The notes under the pieces: model-generated
Told to the model about the DNA's origin: nothing
Seen by the model: the letters and a program-made list of their open reading frames with translations, nothing else
Database searches by the model: none
Shown: positions 50,501-59,477 of the stretch, in pieces
How the letters are laid out: the number at the start of each line of letters is the position of its first letter
How positions within the stretch are numbered: position 1 is the stretch's first letter
Translations under genes and position numbers: made by a program
DNA from: Rhodospirillaceae bacterium
Lineage (GTDB): Bacteria > Pseudomonadota > Alphaproteobacteria > UBA8366
Reading direction: 5' to 3'
Assembly: GCA_002722095.1 (NCBI GenBank)
Contig: PBKG01000008.1
Coordinates: forward strand, 1 to 61,034
Length of the DNA: 61,034 bases

Positions 50501-51713
50501 TTTGGATTATGCCTGAACTTGTGAGCCGACGAAGTGTCTCTTCGGCAAGGGATAGATCGTCGAAGTTTTCTTTGAGCGCACGATGATCAAAAAAATCTCG
50601 AGCGAGCATCCAGTCACAGGCAGGTTTGAGGTCGGGCGTTATAGTTTCGTTAGCGTCGGGGCCCACTAGGAGCCAATTCTCGCCGTCGTTTTTGAATGCA
50701 TAGGAAGTCAGCCGTCGACGATATCGAGTAAACCCGTCTGTTGCCGGTAGGCCGAGTTCCGCAAGCGGAGATTTGACCGATTGAGTGATGCGCTCCTCGC
50801 GGTAGGATTTAGAAAGGTTATTGTTATCAACATTGGCTATTAGGCGTTGAGACATTGTTTCGATGTGCTTTTCCAATGCTACGGGGTCGTCGAAGAAAGG
50901 CATGTCTGCTCGGAAGTGGGGATCATCAAGAAGCTTTCGAAACAAAAAGGAGGCAAAGTCGAAGCCATTGGGGATTCGTACAAAGTAAATGAGCTGCATC
51001 GCTAATTCGTTGGCACCCATGATGTCGTAAAATTGGCCGGCAGGCAGGTAGAGCATATCGCCTTTCGTCATCTCAACTTCAGCAGCGGGCTCGCCGCAGA
51101 ATTTTTTCGCTTCATCGATAGAAATTGTGTCGAAGTTGAAACCCGGCAACTCAGATGGAAACTCGAATGAGCCTTCAAATAGGCGAACCAAGCTGACGCC
51201 TTCGATTTGCATCAAGAAAAGATCGTGATTTTCGAATCGAGTTTCCGTGAGCGGTTGGGCCTTGCGGTAATAGGTCAAGCGAGCTTCGATGGGCGCGCAA
51301 AAAATAGAACGCAAATTAGCGGTTGTCGCGGCAAGGGTTGGACGAAGACTTTCCATTCGATCCAGGTGCAGTACGGCGCCCTCTTGAATGATCTTACCCA
51401 AACGTTCGTAGTCCGGCCGGCCAATGCCAATTTGATCCCGTTTTTGACTGACGACGCAGAAACTTTCAGGTGGCACCGGGGAGCCGTTTTTAACTAATCG
51501 GCAGGTTTGTTCTGTCCAATGCCTCGTCTTGGAAAGGATAGTGTTGAGATCGTTCCATCCCCAAAGTGATTCGAATTTATCCGTCTCGCCGCCGACGAAG
51601 GCGGGTTCGGACGCAAAATGTTCGTCAAAAAAATCAGATTCAGGTAGGGGTGCGATCAGATCGCGAAATGAGTAATTAGCCATAACCTGCGAGGGACGCG
51701 TAGACCGGTTCAA
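50493..51713 (-). CDS. JmjC/cupin-fold paralogue lacking the iron ligands
   Basis: A 406-residue homologue of the adjacent gene with the same layout. At the metal site it reads ETRFENHDLFLMQIEG: the HxD pair is replaced by Arg159-x-Glu161. In YLPAGQFYDIMGAN the distal His is Tyr229. All three iron ligands are thus lost while the fold and length are kept, so it is probably a non-catalytic partner or binding protein. The start is a TTG at 51713 overlapping the TauD gene by 4 bases; an ATG at 51683 is the alternative. The reading frame is clean, which argues against a decaying pseudogene. Confidence 0.85.
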   Translation of the reverse strand: MNRSTRPSQVMANYSFRDLIAPLPESDFFDEHFASEPAFVGGETDKFESLWGWNDLNTILSKTRHWTEQTCRLVKNGSPVPPESFCVVSQKRDQIGIGRPDYERLGKIIQEGAVLHLDRMESLRPTLAATTANLRSIFCAPIEARLTYYRKAQPLTETRFENHDLFLMQIEGVSLVRLFEGSFEFPSELPGFNFDTISIDEAKKFCGEPAAEVEMTKGDMLYLPAGQFYDIMGANELAMQLIYFVRIPNGFDFASFLFRKLLDDPHFRADMPFFDDPVALEKHIETMSQRLIANVDNNNLSKSYREERITQSVKSPLAELGLPATDGFTRYRRRLTSYAFKNDGENWLLVGPDANETITPDLKPACDWMLARDFFDHRALKENFDDLSLAEETLRRLTSSGIIQIV

Positions 51714-52591
51714 GGCCGAATTTCGTTATCGGGTATCGTCGGCTTGTCGTCTGCGACATTCGTCCGACGTAAGATTCGTGGATACTGGTCGATCGCGTAT
51801 TCGGTGGCGCGGTGCAGGCAGGAGCGATTGTCGTACATCACGAAATCGCCGACCCGCCATTTGTGATCGTAAACGAATTCATCCTGACCGGCGAAAGCGA
51901 GGAGTTCCTCGAGTTCCTTGCAGCTTTCTTCTTTGTCTTCGCCTTCGATATATGCGGCATAGGAACTGACATAGAGCGCTTTTTTGCCGTTGACCGGATT
52001 GACGCGCATCATCGGATGGCGGACGGGCGGATATTTCTGAGCTTCTTCGTCACTCAGAAATTTTATTTTCATGTGGCGCCGTGAATGCCCGTAGTGATGA
52101 ACGGCAACGCTCTTTTCGAAACGCTTTTTGTCTTTATCGGATAACGCATTCCAGGCGGCGCGTAGGCTGGCAAATTGGGTATGCCCGCCGTCGGGCGGCA
52201 CCAAACAAGCGCGCAAGAGCGAGGCAATCGAGGGTATTGATTTGTACGAGCCATCCGTATGCCACATTCGCTGACCTTTGCGGAAACGCGCACGGGGCTC
52301 GTCATCATCGAACAGATTGCCTTCTTCGTCGTAATTGATTACCGCATTGACGTTGGGCCGGTGTTGGTAGACCGCAAAATGTTTGCGCGGTGTTTCGGGA
52401 CGGCCGAAATTTTCGGTGAATGCCAGATGTGCATCGTCGGGAATATTCTGATCAGGAAACAGCAGTACCGAGTGGTCTTCGAAAGCGTCTTTGATTTCCG
52501 CCAAGGTTTCGGAGTCTAGGGGCCTCGCAAGGTCGACATCGGTAATTTCGGCACCAAAAACCGGTGTAAGTGGCCGAATTGTGATCGACAT
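51710..52591 (-). CDS. TauD/TfdA-family Fe(II)/2-oxoglutarate dioxygenase, third copy
   Basis: A 293-residue TauD-family enzyme. His111-x-Asp113 (MWHTDGSYKS) and distal His260 (SCLHRATEYAIDQYP) bind iron; RILRRTNV supplies the 2-oxoglutarate Arg. The sequence LTPVFGAEITDVDLARPLDS is closer to the 2,4-D/TfdA side of the family than the two copies at 30.5-32.2 kb. GGAGGCGAG precedes the ATG. It is the first gene of the minus-strand trio and shares a 132-base divergent promoter region with the sulfatase operon, which suggests common regulation. Confidence 0.92.
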   Translation of the reverse strand: MSITIRPLTPVFGAEITDVDLARPLDSETLAEIKDAFEDHSVLLFPDQNIPDDAHLAFTENFGRPETPRKHFAVYQHRPNVNAVINYDEEGNLFDDDEPRARFRKGQRMWHTDGSYKSIPSIASLLRACLVPPDGGHTQFASLRAAWNALSDKDKKRFEKSVAVHHYGHSRRHMKIKFLSDEEAQKYPPVRHPMMRVNPVNGKKALYVSSYAAYIEGEDKEESCKELEELLAFAGQDEFVYDHKWRVGDFVMYDNRSCLHRATEYAIDQYPRILRRTNVADDKPTIPDNEIRP

Positions 52592-52723
52592 GCTCGCCTC
52601 CTGTCCTCAAATCCAGATTAACTATAGCGGAACCGGCATCGCCAATGCAAAGCACCGCCCGTGAATTGCCTTCCAGCGCTTTGGTTAGCGTTGTAGTCTC
52701 CGTGTCGATAACGGGAGAACTCA

Positions 52724-54175
52724 ATGAAACCGGCGAATTTCGTCATCATCATGACGGATCAGCATAGTAAAAAAATGCTCGGGCCTTACGGTCACAGCCA
52801 GGTCAAAACGCCTAATCTCGACCGCTTTGCCGAGGAAGGGGTGCGGTTTACCAGTGCTTACACCAACTCGCCGTTATGTGTGCCTGCGCGATCCGGCTTC
52901 GCGACCGGACGCTATATCCATGAAACCAAGTGTTGGGACAATGGCATTGCCTATCGAGGTGATCCCCAAGGCTGGCAGCATATATTGCCGGATGCGGGAC
53001 ATCGTTGTGTATCCATCGGCAAACTTCATTTTCGCAGTGATGATGACCCGATCGGTTTCGACGAACGCCAAATTCCAATGCATATCGCCGATGGGGTTGG
53101 AGATGTGCAGGGATGCATTCGTCCGGAACTACCGGTACGCCACCAGAGCAAGGCATTGGCCGAGCAATTGGGACCCGGCGAAACCGGATACACAAATTAT
53201 GACCGGGATATAACCGAACGTTCTGTTGCATGGCTCGAAAACATCGCAGCCAATCCACCCGATAAACCCTGGGTTCTCTTTGTTTCCTATATTTGTCCGC
53301 ATTTTCCGTTGAGTGCGCCGAAGGAGTATTACGATCTTTACGATCCCGCTGATATCGAGATCCCCAAACCGGCGGACTGGGATTACTTCCGAAATCATGG
53401 GTGGTGGCGCGCTTTTCATGACTCGATCACATTCGACGAATTTTTTACCGATGACGATCATCGTCGTAAGGCGATCGCTAACTATTTCGGCTTGATTACC
53501 TATGCGGACGAAAATGTGGGTAAGGTGGTCGAGGCCGTCACGGATACCGGTCTCGACGCTACCACTCGGGTGGCCTATTTGGCCGATCATGGCGACAGCA
53601 TGGGGGCTAGGTCCCTTTGGGGTAAAAGCACCATGTTTGAAGAATCTGTCGGTATCCCCTTAATGCTTAAGGGACCGGGAATTCCCAAGAACGAATCTGT
53701 GGCGACACCGGTTTCGCTTGCGGATTTTCATCCGACCCTATTGCAAACAGTCGGCCTTGCGCCGGACGCGAGTTTGCCGGGTAATTCGTTGCTTGAAACG
53801 GCGAATACGGGTGATGACGACGAAAGAGTCGTGTTCAGCGAATATCACGGGGCCGGTGCGATTTCGGCGGTATATATGCTTCGCCAGGGTGCCTACAAAT
53901 ATGTTCATTATACGGGCTTCCCGCCGGAACTTTTCAACCTAAATGAAGATCCCGAGGAATTAATCAATTTGGCGGATGATCCATCGGAGCAGCAGCGCGT
54001 GTCGGATTTCGAGAAAAGATTGCGCTCGATGATCGACCCGGAAGCGATTAACGCTGAAGCGATGGCGGACCAAGCCGCTTATGTGGAAGCGAACGGCGGC
54101 CGCGATGCGATCTTGAACGAAGCGCCGATCCACGGCACGCCTGTGCCGGGCGGAGAATCGACCCGAGTAACATAA
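52724..54175 (+). CDS. Sulfatase-family hydrolase
   Basis: A 483-residue enzyme of the alkaline phosphatase superfamily. The modification motif C-x-P-x-R is present (Cys52 in PLCVPARSGFATGR), so it should carry formylglycine and act on sulfate esters or phosphonate monoesters. Metal residues appear in VIIMTDQHSKK and in YLADHGDSMG. There is no signal peptide, so the substrate is processed in the cytoplasm; this fits choline-sulfatase or phosphonate-monoester-hydrolase-like members. It heads a plus-strand operon of acyl-CoA genes and could unmask a hydroxyl group before degradation. Confidence 0.92.
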   Translation: MKPANFVIIMTDQHSKKMLGPYGHSQVKTPNLDRFAEEGVRFTSAYTNSPLCVPARSGFATGRYIHETKCWDNGIAYRGDPQGWQHILPDAGHRCVSIGKLHFRSDDDPIGFDERQIPMHIADGVGDVQGCIRPELPVRHQSKALAEQLGPGETGYTNYDRDITERSVAWLENIAANPPDKPWVLFVSYICPHFPLSAPKEYYDLYDPADIEIPKPADWDYFRNHGWWRAFHDSITFDEFFTDDDHRRKAIANYFGLITYADENVGKVVEAVTDTGLDATTRVAYLADHGDSMGARSLWGKSTMFEESVGIPLMLKGPGIPKNESVATPVSLADFHPTLLQTVGLAPDASLPGNSLLETANTGDDDERVVFSEYHGAGAISAVYMLRQGAYKYVHYTGFPPELFNLNEDPEELINLADDPSEQQRVSDFEKRLRSMIDPEAINAEAMADQAAYVEANGGRDAILNEAPIHGTPVPGGESTRVT

Positions 54176-54202
54176 GGTTTTACGGGCCAACGGAGGAAAA
54201 GA

Positions 54203-55129
54203 ATGAAAACGAAATTCATCGGTGGATCAGACGGGCTCGAGGTTACGTTGGTGGGCGTGGGATGCAACGCATTCGGTAAGCGGGTCGACGAAAAAGGCAC
54301 ACATGCGGTGATGGATGCGGCGATTGATGCCGGGATCAATTTCTTCGATACGGCAGAGACTTACGGCGGCGGATTATCAGAGCAGTTTATCGGGTCCGGA
54401 TTGAAGGGACGGCGAAATGAACTCCTCTTGGCGACAAAATTTGGCCATACCAAATCCAATGTGGAAGGAGCGAATAAGGGCTCGCCCGCAAACATTCAAT
54501 TCACCATCGAAAAAGCACTGAAAGCCTTGAAGACGGACCGGGTCGACCTTTTCCAGCAACACAGGCCGGACCCCGACACGCCGGTTGCCGAAACGATGGG
54601 CGCGCTGGAGGATTTAGTTAAAGAAGGCAAGATTCGTTATTACGGATGTTCCTATTATTCCGGCGCCCAAATGCAGGAAGCGATCGATACGGCGAAATCG
54701 GCTGGGCTAAAAGGATTCGTCACGGCTCAAAATGCCTGGAACATGCTGATGCGAGACATCGAGGAAGACTTGATTCCGGTCTGCAATGCGAACGGTATTG
54801 GCCTGTTACCGTACTACCCGATCGCTAAAGGCTTGCTAACCGGCAAGTACAAACGAGGGGAGGCTGCCGCACCCGGAAGCCGCATGGATGGCGATGCCAG
54901 CCTCGAAAACGCCGATTTCGACTTATTGGACAAGCTGGAGACATATGCCAAAGATCACGGCCACGATCTGCTCACATTGGCGATGTCATGGCTCGCCTCA
55001 CAGCCTTCCATGGCCTGCATCATTTCCGGTGCTTCCAAGCCCGAGCAATTGGCATCGAATGCCAATGCGGTGCGCTGGGAGTTGAGCGCCGATGAATTGG
55101 CCGAAGTGGACACTATTTTGGCCGCATAG
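54203..55129 (+). CDS. Aldo/keto reductase
   Basis: A 308-residue NADP(H)-dependent TIM-barrel reductase. The catalytic tetrad is visible: Asp and Tyr in FFDTAETYGGG, Lys in LLATKFGH and His in LFQQHRPDPDTP. The C-terminal GASKPEQLASNANAVRWELS is the cofactor loop. GGAGGAAAAG precedes the ATG. It sits between the sulfatase and the acyl-CoA dehydrogenase and may interconvert an aldehyde or ketone with the alcohol of the same pathway. Confidence 0.92.
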   Translation: MKTKFIGGSDGLEVTLVGVGCNAFGKRVDEKGTHAVMDAAIDAGINFFDTAETYGGGLSEQFIGSGLKGRRNELLLATKFGHTKSNVEGANKGSPANIQFTIEKALKALKTDRVDLFQQHRPDPDTPVAETMGALEDLVKEGKIRYYGCSYYSGAQMQEAIDTAKSAGLKGFVTAQNAWNMLMRDIEEDLIPVCNANGIGLLPYYPIAKGLLTGKYKRGEAAAPGSRMDGDASLENADFDLLDKLETYAKDHGHDLLTLAMSWLASQPSMACIISGASKPEQLASNANAVRWELSADELAEVDTILAA

Positions 55130-55189
55130 CCCGCTGTCTTGAATGCCTCCTCGGGCTCGTCTAATTTCAGCGCGCCCCGGGAGGAAATC

Positions 55190-56341
55190 ATGGAAGATAC
55201 AGGCGCTTGGGAGCTCCCATCGGAGCTCGTTTTGCTACGTGACAATTTAAGACGCTTCATGCGCGAGGAAGTGTGTCCGGCTGAAGAAACGTTGGAACAC
55301 GACGTTTATAAGATGCCGAAAGATCTGCTAGCCCCGTTGCAGAAAAAGGCGAAGGACGAACTCGGACTTTGGTGCATCAACACGCCGCGAGAATATGGCG
55401 GCAGCGAACTCTCGTTGTTGGCCCAGGCGGTTGTTGCGGAGGAAGCAGCGCAGTGTCGGATGGGAGCCTATGTGCCCGCCTGCGGCGCTATCGGCGTCGA
55501 CCCGCCAAATGTGATTTTCGACGGCAGCGAAGGGCAGATCGAGAAGTACGGCAAAAGGACGATCGAAAAAGGACTTAAGGCCTTTGTCGCTATTTCCGAA
55601 CCGAGTGGCGGTGCGGATCCAGCACGCGCGATCCAATGCAAAGCGGAGCTCGTGGGCAATCAGTACGTACTGAACGGCACCAAGCTATGGATTACCGGTG
55701 CGGAAGCGGCGGAGTGGGGAATCGTTTTTGCCCGCACCGAAGCAGGTATTACCTGTTTTATCGTCGATAAGGAGATGGACGGGATCGAGACCCGACCGGT
55801 GCCTGTCATCCGTTCTTATTCGCCGTCCGAGGTGACCTTCACCGATTGCAAAGTACCTGTCGAAAATTTGTTGGGTGAAGAAGGGAAGGGCTTTGCGATT
55901 TGCCAGAAGTGGTTGGTCCATGCGCGTATCCCTTATTCGGCCAACGTCATCGGGATCGCGCAACGGTCGTTGGAGTTGGCCATCGAGTGGGCCAGGCAAC
56001 GCGAGACCTTTCGGTCCAAGCTTGCGGACAAACAAGCGGTGCAATGGATGATCGCTGACTCGGAAGTCGAGATCAGAGCAGCAAGACTGCTTACCTATCA
56101 GGCGGCCTGGCAAGGCGACCTCGGTCACGACATCAAGGTTGCTGCGTCCATGGCTAAGCTCTACAGCACAGAAATGGCTGGCCGCGTGGTCGATCGTTGT
56201 ATGCAGATTTTCGGCGGCATGGGTGTGGCGGCGGAAATGCCGCTTGAACGCTGGTACCGGGAAATGCGGATCAAGCGGATCGGCGAAGGACCATCGGAAG
56301 TGCATCGCATGGTCATCGCCCGCGATCTGCTGCGCGGTTAG
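55190..56341 (+). CDS. Acyl-CoA dehydrogenase
   Basis: A 383-residue flavoenzyme from the ATG at 55190, preceded by GGGAGGAAA (an in-frame start at 55139 adds 17 residues and is unlikely). The FAD region has FVAISEPSGGADPARAIQCK and KLWITGAEAAEWGIVFART. The C-terminal catalytic base is Glu366 (RIGEGPSEVHRM), unlike the Asp variant at 20216, so an ordinary alpha,beta-dehydrogenation is expected. A crotonase gene follows after 16 bases. The substrate is unknown. Confidence 0.94.
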   Translation: MEDTGAWELPSELVLLRDNLRRFMREEVCPAEETLEHDVYKMPKDLLAPLQKKAKDELGLWCINTPREYGGSELSLLAQAVVAEEAAQCRMGAYVPACGAIGVDPPNVIFDGSEGQIEKYGKRTIEKGLKAFVAISEPSGGADPARAIQCKAELVGNQYVLNGTKLWITGAEAAEWGIVFARTEAGITCFIVDKEMDGIETRPVPVIRSYSPSEVTFTDCKVPVENLLGEEGKGFAICQKWLVHARIPYSANVIGIAQRSLELAIEWARQRETFRSKLADKQAVQWMIADSEVEIRAARLLTYQAAWQGDLGHDIKVAASMAKLYSTEMAGRVVDRCMQIFGGMGVAAEMPLERWYREMRIKRIGEGPSEVHRMVIARDLLRG

Positions 56342-56357
56342 AAGTTAGGAGAAAGTA

Positions 56358-57134
56358 ATGTCGATCGATTTCGAACTTCGCGACGACGGCGTCGCCATCA
56401 TCACCATGAACCGCCCTGATCAGCTGAATGCGCTGGACCAGGAGCATTACCAGGCTTTGTCGAATGCATGGCAGCGGGTACGGGACGATAACGATGTGGT
56501 TTGCGCGATCGTGACCGGCGCAGGCGAACGAAGCTTCACTACGGGTGCTGACATAAAGAACGTGCTCACTAATCCGGACGAGCTTTCGGAGATGTGGATC
56601 ACTCAGCGCGATCAGTTGCTGAACCGCGGCCTCGAGGTTTGGAAACCGATTATCGCTGCGATCAACGGTTACTGCCTCGGTGGGGGTATGACCATGCTGT
56701 TTGCCACCGATATTCGTATTGCCGCCGATCATGCAACCTTCGGGCTCTCCGAAGTCAAACGAGGCGTCGTGCCGGCAAATGGCGGCACCCAGCGCGTACT
56801 GAGCCAGTTACCCTATGCGATCGGAATGGAGATGCTGTTGACCGGCGATCGTTGGGACGCGGAGACTGCGGCTAAATGGGGTTTGATCAACAAGGTCGTG
56901 CCCGCTGATGATTTGATGGATACGGCGCTGGAATATGCGTCACGGGTTGCCGCTAACGCGCCGCTGGCGTTACAGGCGGCCAAAGAACTTGCGGTACGTG
57001 CCCGCGAAATGGATTTGACCACCGGATTGCGCGTCGAGGCGTTGGCTCAGCGGTTGTTGAAGTTCACCGAGGATGCCAAGGAAGGCCCTGCTGCCTTTAA
57101 AGAAAAGCGTCAGCCCAATTTCAAAGGTAAATAA
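56358..57134 (+). CDS. Enoyl-CoA hydratase/isomerase (crotonase) family protein
   Basis: A 258-residue crotonase. The oxyanion-hole segments are GERSFTTGADIK and NGYCLGGGMTML. Of the two catalytic glutamates of classical enoyl-CoA hydratase, the second is kept (Glu132 in LSEVKRGVVPANGGTQR). The first, in the usual GGGCELA, is replaced by Thr112 (GGGMTML). The protein may thus be an isomerase, hydrolase or modified hydratase rather than a standard hydratase. AGGAG lies 6 bases before the ATG; the CoA-transferase gene follows after 3 bases. Confidence 0.92.
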   Translation: MSIDFELRDDGVAIITMNRPDQLNALDQEHYQALSNAWQRVRDDNDVVCAIVTGAGERSFTTGADIKNVLTNPDELSEMWITQRDQLLNRGLEVWKPIIAAINGYCLGGGMTMLFATDIRIAADHATFGLSEVKRGVVPANGGTQRVLSQLPYAIGMEMLLTGDRWDAETAAKWGLINKVVPADDLMDTALEYASRVAANAPLALQAAKELAVRAREMDLTTGLRVEALAQRLLKFTEDAKEGPAAFKEKRQPNFKGK

Positions 57135-57137
57135 TTC

Positions 57138-58334
57138 ATGACTAAAAACCACTATCCGTTGGAGGGCATCACCGTCCTCGATTTCGGGCAGGTCTATCAC
57201 GGACCTTATTGCGGATTTTTGCTCGCAATGGCCGGCGCGAATGTCATCAAGATCGAACCCAAAACCGGTGAGCATCTGCGAAACCGCGGCACCGGCGACA
57301 TAATTACGCTGCCCTTTGCGATGCTGAACTCCAACAAGCGATGCGTAACGCTCAACATCAAAACCGATCGGGGCAAGGAAGTCCTCAAACAGATGGCCCA
57401 AAAGGCCGATGTGCTGATGGAGAATTTCGCACCGACCGTCATGGACCGTCTCGAACTCGGCTACGATGTGATGAAAGAGGTTAATCCGAAGCTGGTTTAT
57501 GCATCGGGATCGGGTTTTGGACGCACCGGACCGCATCGCGACAAGTTGGCAATGGACCTGACCGTGCAGGCCGTCTCGGGCGTGATGAGCGTGACGGGGG
57601 AGATGGGCGGGCCGCCTCTGAAGGCCGGGGCGGCGTTCTGCGATTTTATGGCCGGTATTCATCTTTATGCGGGCATCACGACGGCACTGTTCGAACGCGA
57701 GAAAACCGGCGAGGGACGGTTGGTTGAGATTTCTATGGAAGAGGCGGTCTATAGCAGCCTTAGTTCCAATCTCGGCATCGTTTACACGTCGAAGAAGGCA
57801 GCGCCGCGAACAGGCAATCGTCATGGTGGCCTCTCGCTTTGCCCGTACAATGTCTATGAGTGCAAGACCGGTCATGTGGCGATTATTTGCACCAATGACG
57901 GCCATTGGCAGCGCCTTTGTAAGGCGATGGACCGTCCCGATCTGGCAGAACACGAAAAATACAAAAAGAACATGGGCCGGGTTGCGGATATGGAGGAAAT
58001 CGACGCGCTTATTAATGAATGGACCAAGACGCTAGAAGACGACCGTATCGACGAATTGAACGATAAGTTCGGCGTTCCATCTGAGCGAATCCGCGATCTG
58101 ATGGAAGTGATGAACGATCCCCACATGCACGAACGCGGTGCGCTTCAAAGGATGGATCATCCTGAAATGGGCGACATCGTGGTTCCCCATTCACCGCTTC
58201 GTTTCCCGGAAACGCCGATGCTGCCGTTGGAGCCGAGCCCGCTCTTGGGGGCGCATAACGATGAAATATACAGCGGTTGGTTGGGTTTGAGTAAGGATGA
58301 AGTCGATGAATTGCGGGCCGAGGAGGTTATTTGA
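57138..58334 (+). CDS. CaiB/BaiF-family (type III) CoA-transferase
   Basis: A 398-residue CoA-transferase that forms interlocked dimers. The catalytic Asp169 lies in AAFCDFMAGIHLYAG. Other family segments are LDFGQVYHGPYCGFLLAMAG at the N terminus, NSNKRCVTLNIKTDRGKEVL and GSGFGRTGPHRD. It should move CoA from a donor thioester to the pathway acid, or act as a CoA-dependent epimerase or lyase as some members do. Its stop overlaps the next start (TGATG), showing tight coupling to the thiolase-fold gene. Confidence 0.94.
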   Translation: MTKNHYPLEGITVLDFGQVYHGPYCGFLLAMAGANVIKIEPKTGEHLRNRGTGDIITLPFAMLNSNKRCVTLNIKTDRGKEVLKQMAQKADVLMENFAPTVMDRLELGYDVMKEVNPKLVYASGSGFGRTGPHRDKLAMDLTVQAVSGVMSVTGEMGGPPLKAGAAFCDFMAGIHLYAGITTALFEREKTGEGRLVEISMEEAVYSSLSSNLGIVYTSKKAAPRTGNRHGGLSLCPYNVYECKTGHVAIICTNDGHWQRLCKAMDRPDLAEHEKYKKNMGRVADMEEIDALINEWTKTLEDDRIDELNDKFGVPSERIRDLMEVMNDPHMHERGALQRMDHPEMGDIVVPHSPLRFPETPMLPLEPSPLLGAHNDEIYSGWLGLSKDEVDELRAEEVI

Positions 58335-59467
58335 TGCGCGGTAACGTCGTCATCGCCGGCGTTGGTCATACGGCCTTTGGCAAACTCGAAGGGCGCACAC
58401 CGGTATCGATGAATGTAGAAGCCTGCCGCAAGGCGCTGGCAGATGCGGGTGTTGAAAAAGACGCGGTCGATGCGGTGCTCGTGAAATATCCGACGTCGAA
58501 ATTCGAATCCAAATTCGGCCAGACAGTTGCCGAAGCGCTCGGGATTATGCCGCGTATCGGCGGGGTTTGGGATCAGGCGGGTGCATCGGGCATTTCGATG
58601 ATCTCGTTTGCGGCCCTTGCCATCGAACATGGGCAGTGCGAAGTGGCTCTGGTCTGCATGTCGGACAATCCAAGGACAGGGACCCGATCCGCCTACGCCA
58701 AGCCACGCGGTGGGGCGGATGGTTCTGGCACCTATGGCTGGGTCGGCACTACGGCGGGGTATGCGATGATTGCGCGCCGCCATATGGGCGCTCACGGAAC
58801 GACCGAAGAGCAGCTGGCTGCGGTCGCGATCAACAATCGCGCCAACGGCGCCAAGAACCCGAATGCTCAGCTCAAAATACCGATCACGCTAGACGACTAT
58901 TATCAAAGCCGTTTCATCGTCGAACCCCTGCGACGCGATGACTGTTGCTTGATTTCAGATGGCGGCGCCGCGGTGGTGGTGATGAGCGCGGAGCGCGCGA
59001 AAAAGATCGGTGTAGATAAGCCGGTACCGATCCTTGGCTTCGGACAGGGCCAGACGTCGTGGGAAGTTGCGCAACGTCCCGACCTGACGAGCACGATGGC
59101 GGCCAAGTCGGGAACGACTGCCTTTAAAATGGCCGGCATCGAGCCGAAGGATATCGATGTTGCACAGTTCTATGACTGTTTCACGATCACGCCGATCATG
59201 TCGCTGGAAGACTATGGATTCTGCAAGCATGGCCAAGGCGGGGCTTTCGTTGCCGACGGGGGCATCGGATGGGACGGCGGACTGCCGTTCAATACCTCCG
59301 GCGGTCTTTTATCAGAGACAGGTATGCCCGGTATGCAGCTGGTTATTGAGGGTGTGCGACAAATGCGGGGCGATGCCAACCTTCAAGTCAAAGACGCAAA
59401 AAAAGGCATCGTCAGTAATCAGGGTGGCGAAATGCATACCCATTCCACACTGATTTTGGGGCAATAG
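58334..59467 (+). CDS. Thiolase-fold protein without thiolase catalytic residues (Ltp2-like)
   Basis: A 377-residue SCP-x/lipid-transfer-type thiolase homologue. The nucleophile position of the C-A-S-G motif is Gly83 (DQAGASGISM). The His of the H-D-x-F motif is Tyr280 (QFYDCFTITP). The G-H-P motif reads G-M-P (ETGMPGMQ, Met331). With all three replaced, thiolysis is improbable. The same pattern of loss marks the Ltp2-type aldolases of steroid side-chain degradation, which need a DUF35 partner, and a DUF35 gene follows after 10 bases. I infer a retro-aldol lyase that cleaves a beta-hydroxyacyl-CoA. GAGGAGG precedes the ATG. Confidence 0.88.
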   Translation: MRGNVVIAGVGHTAFGKLEGRTPVSMNVEACRKALADAGVEKDAVDAVLVKYPTSKFESKFGQTVAEALGIMPRIGGVWDQAGASGISMISFAALAIEHGQCEVALVCMSDNPRTGTRSAYAKPRGGADGSGTYGWVGTTAGYAMIARRHMGAHGTTEEQLAAVAINNRANGAKNPNAQLKIPITLDDYYQSRFIVEPLRRDDCCLISDGGAAVVVMSAERAKKIGVDKPVPILGFGQGQTSWEVAQRPDLTSTMAAKSGTTAFKMAGIEPKDIDVAQFYDCFTITPIMSLEDYGFCKHGQGGAFVADGGIGWDGGLPFNTSGGLLSETGMPGMQLVIEGVRQMRGDANLQVKDAKKGIVSNQGGEMHTHSTLILGQ

Positions 59468-59477
59468 GGAGGGTGAT

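Noticed and set aside
50493..51713. Pseudogene call for the JmjC paralogue
   Set aside because: The frame is intact over 406 codons and coupled to both neighbours; only the metal ligands are replaced, which fits a maintained non-catalytic protein better.
56970..57953. A 327-codon minus-strand open frame
   Set aside because: It is antisense to the crotonase and CoA-transferase genes, whose motifs are clear; its translation has no recognisable domain.
58334..59467. Standard acetyl-CoA acetyltransferase
   Set aside because: The nucleophilic Cys and both catalytic His positions are replaced by Gly, Tyr and Met.
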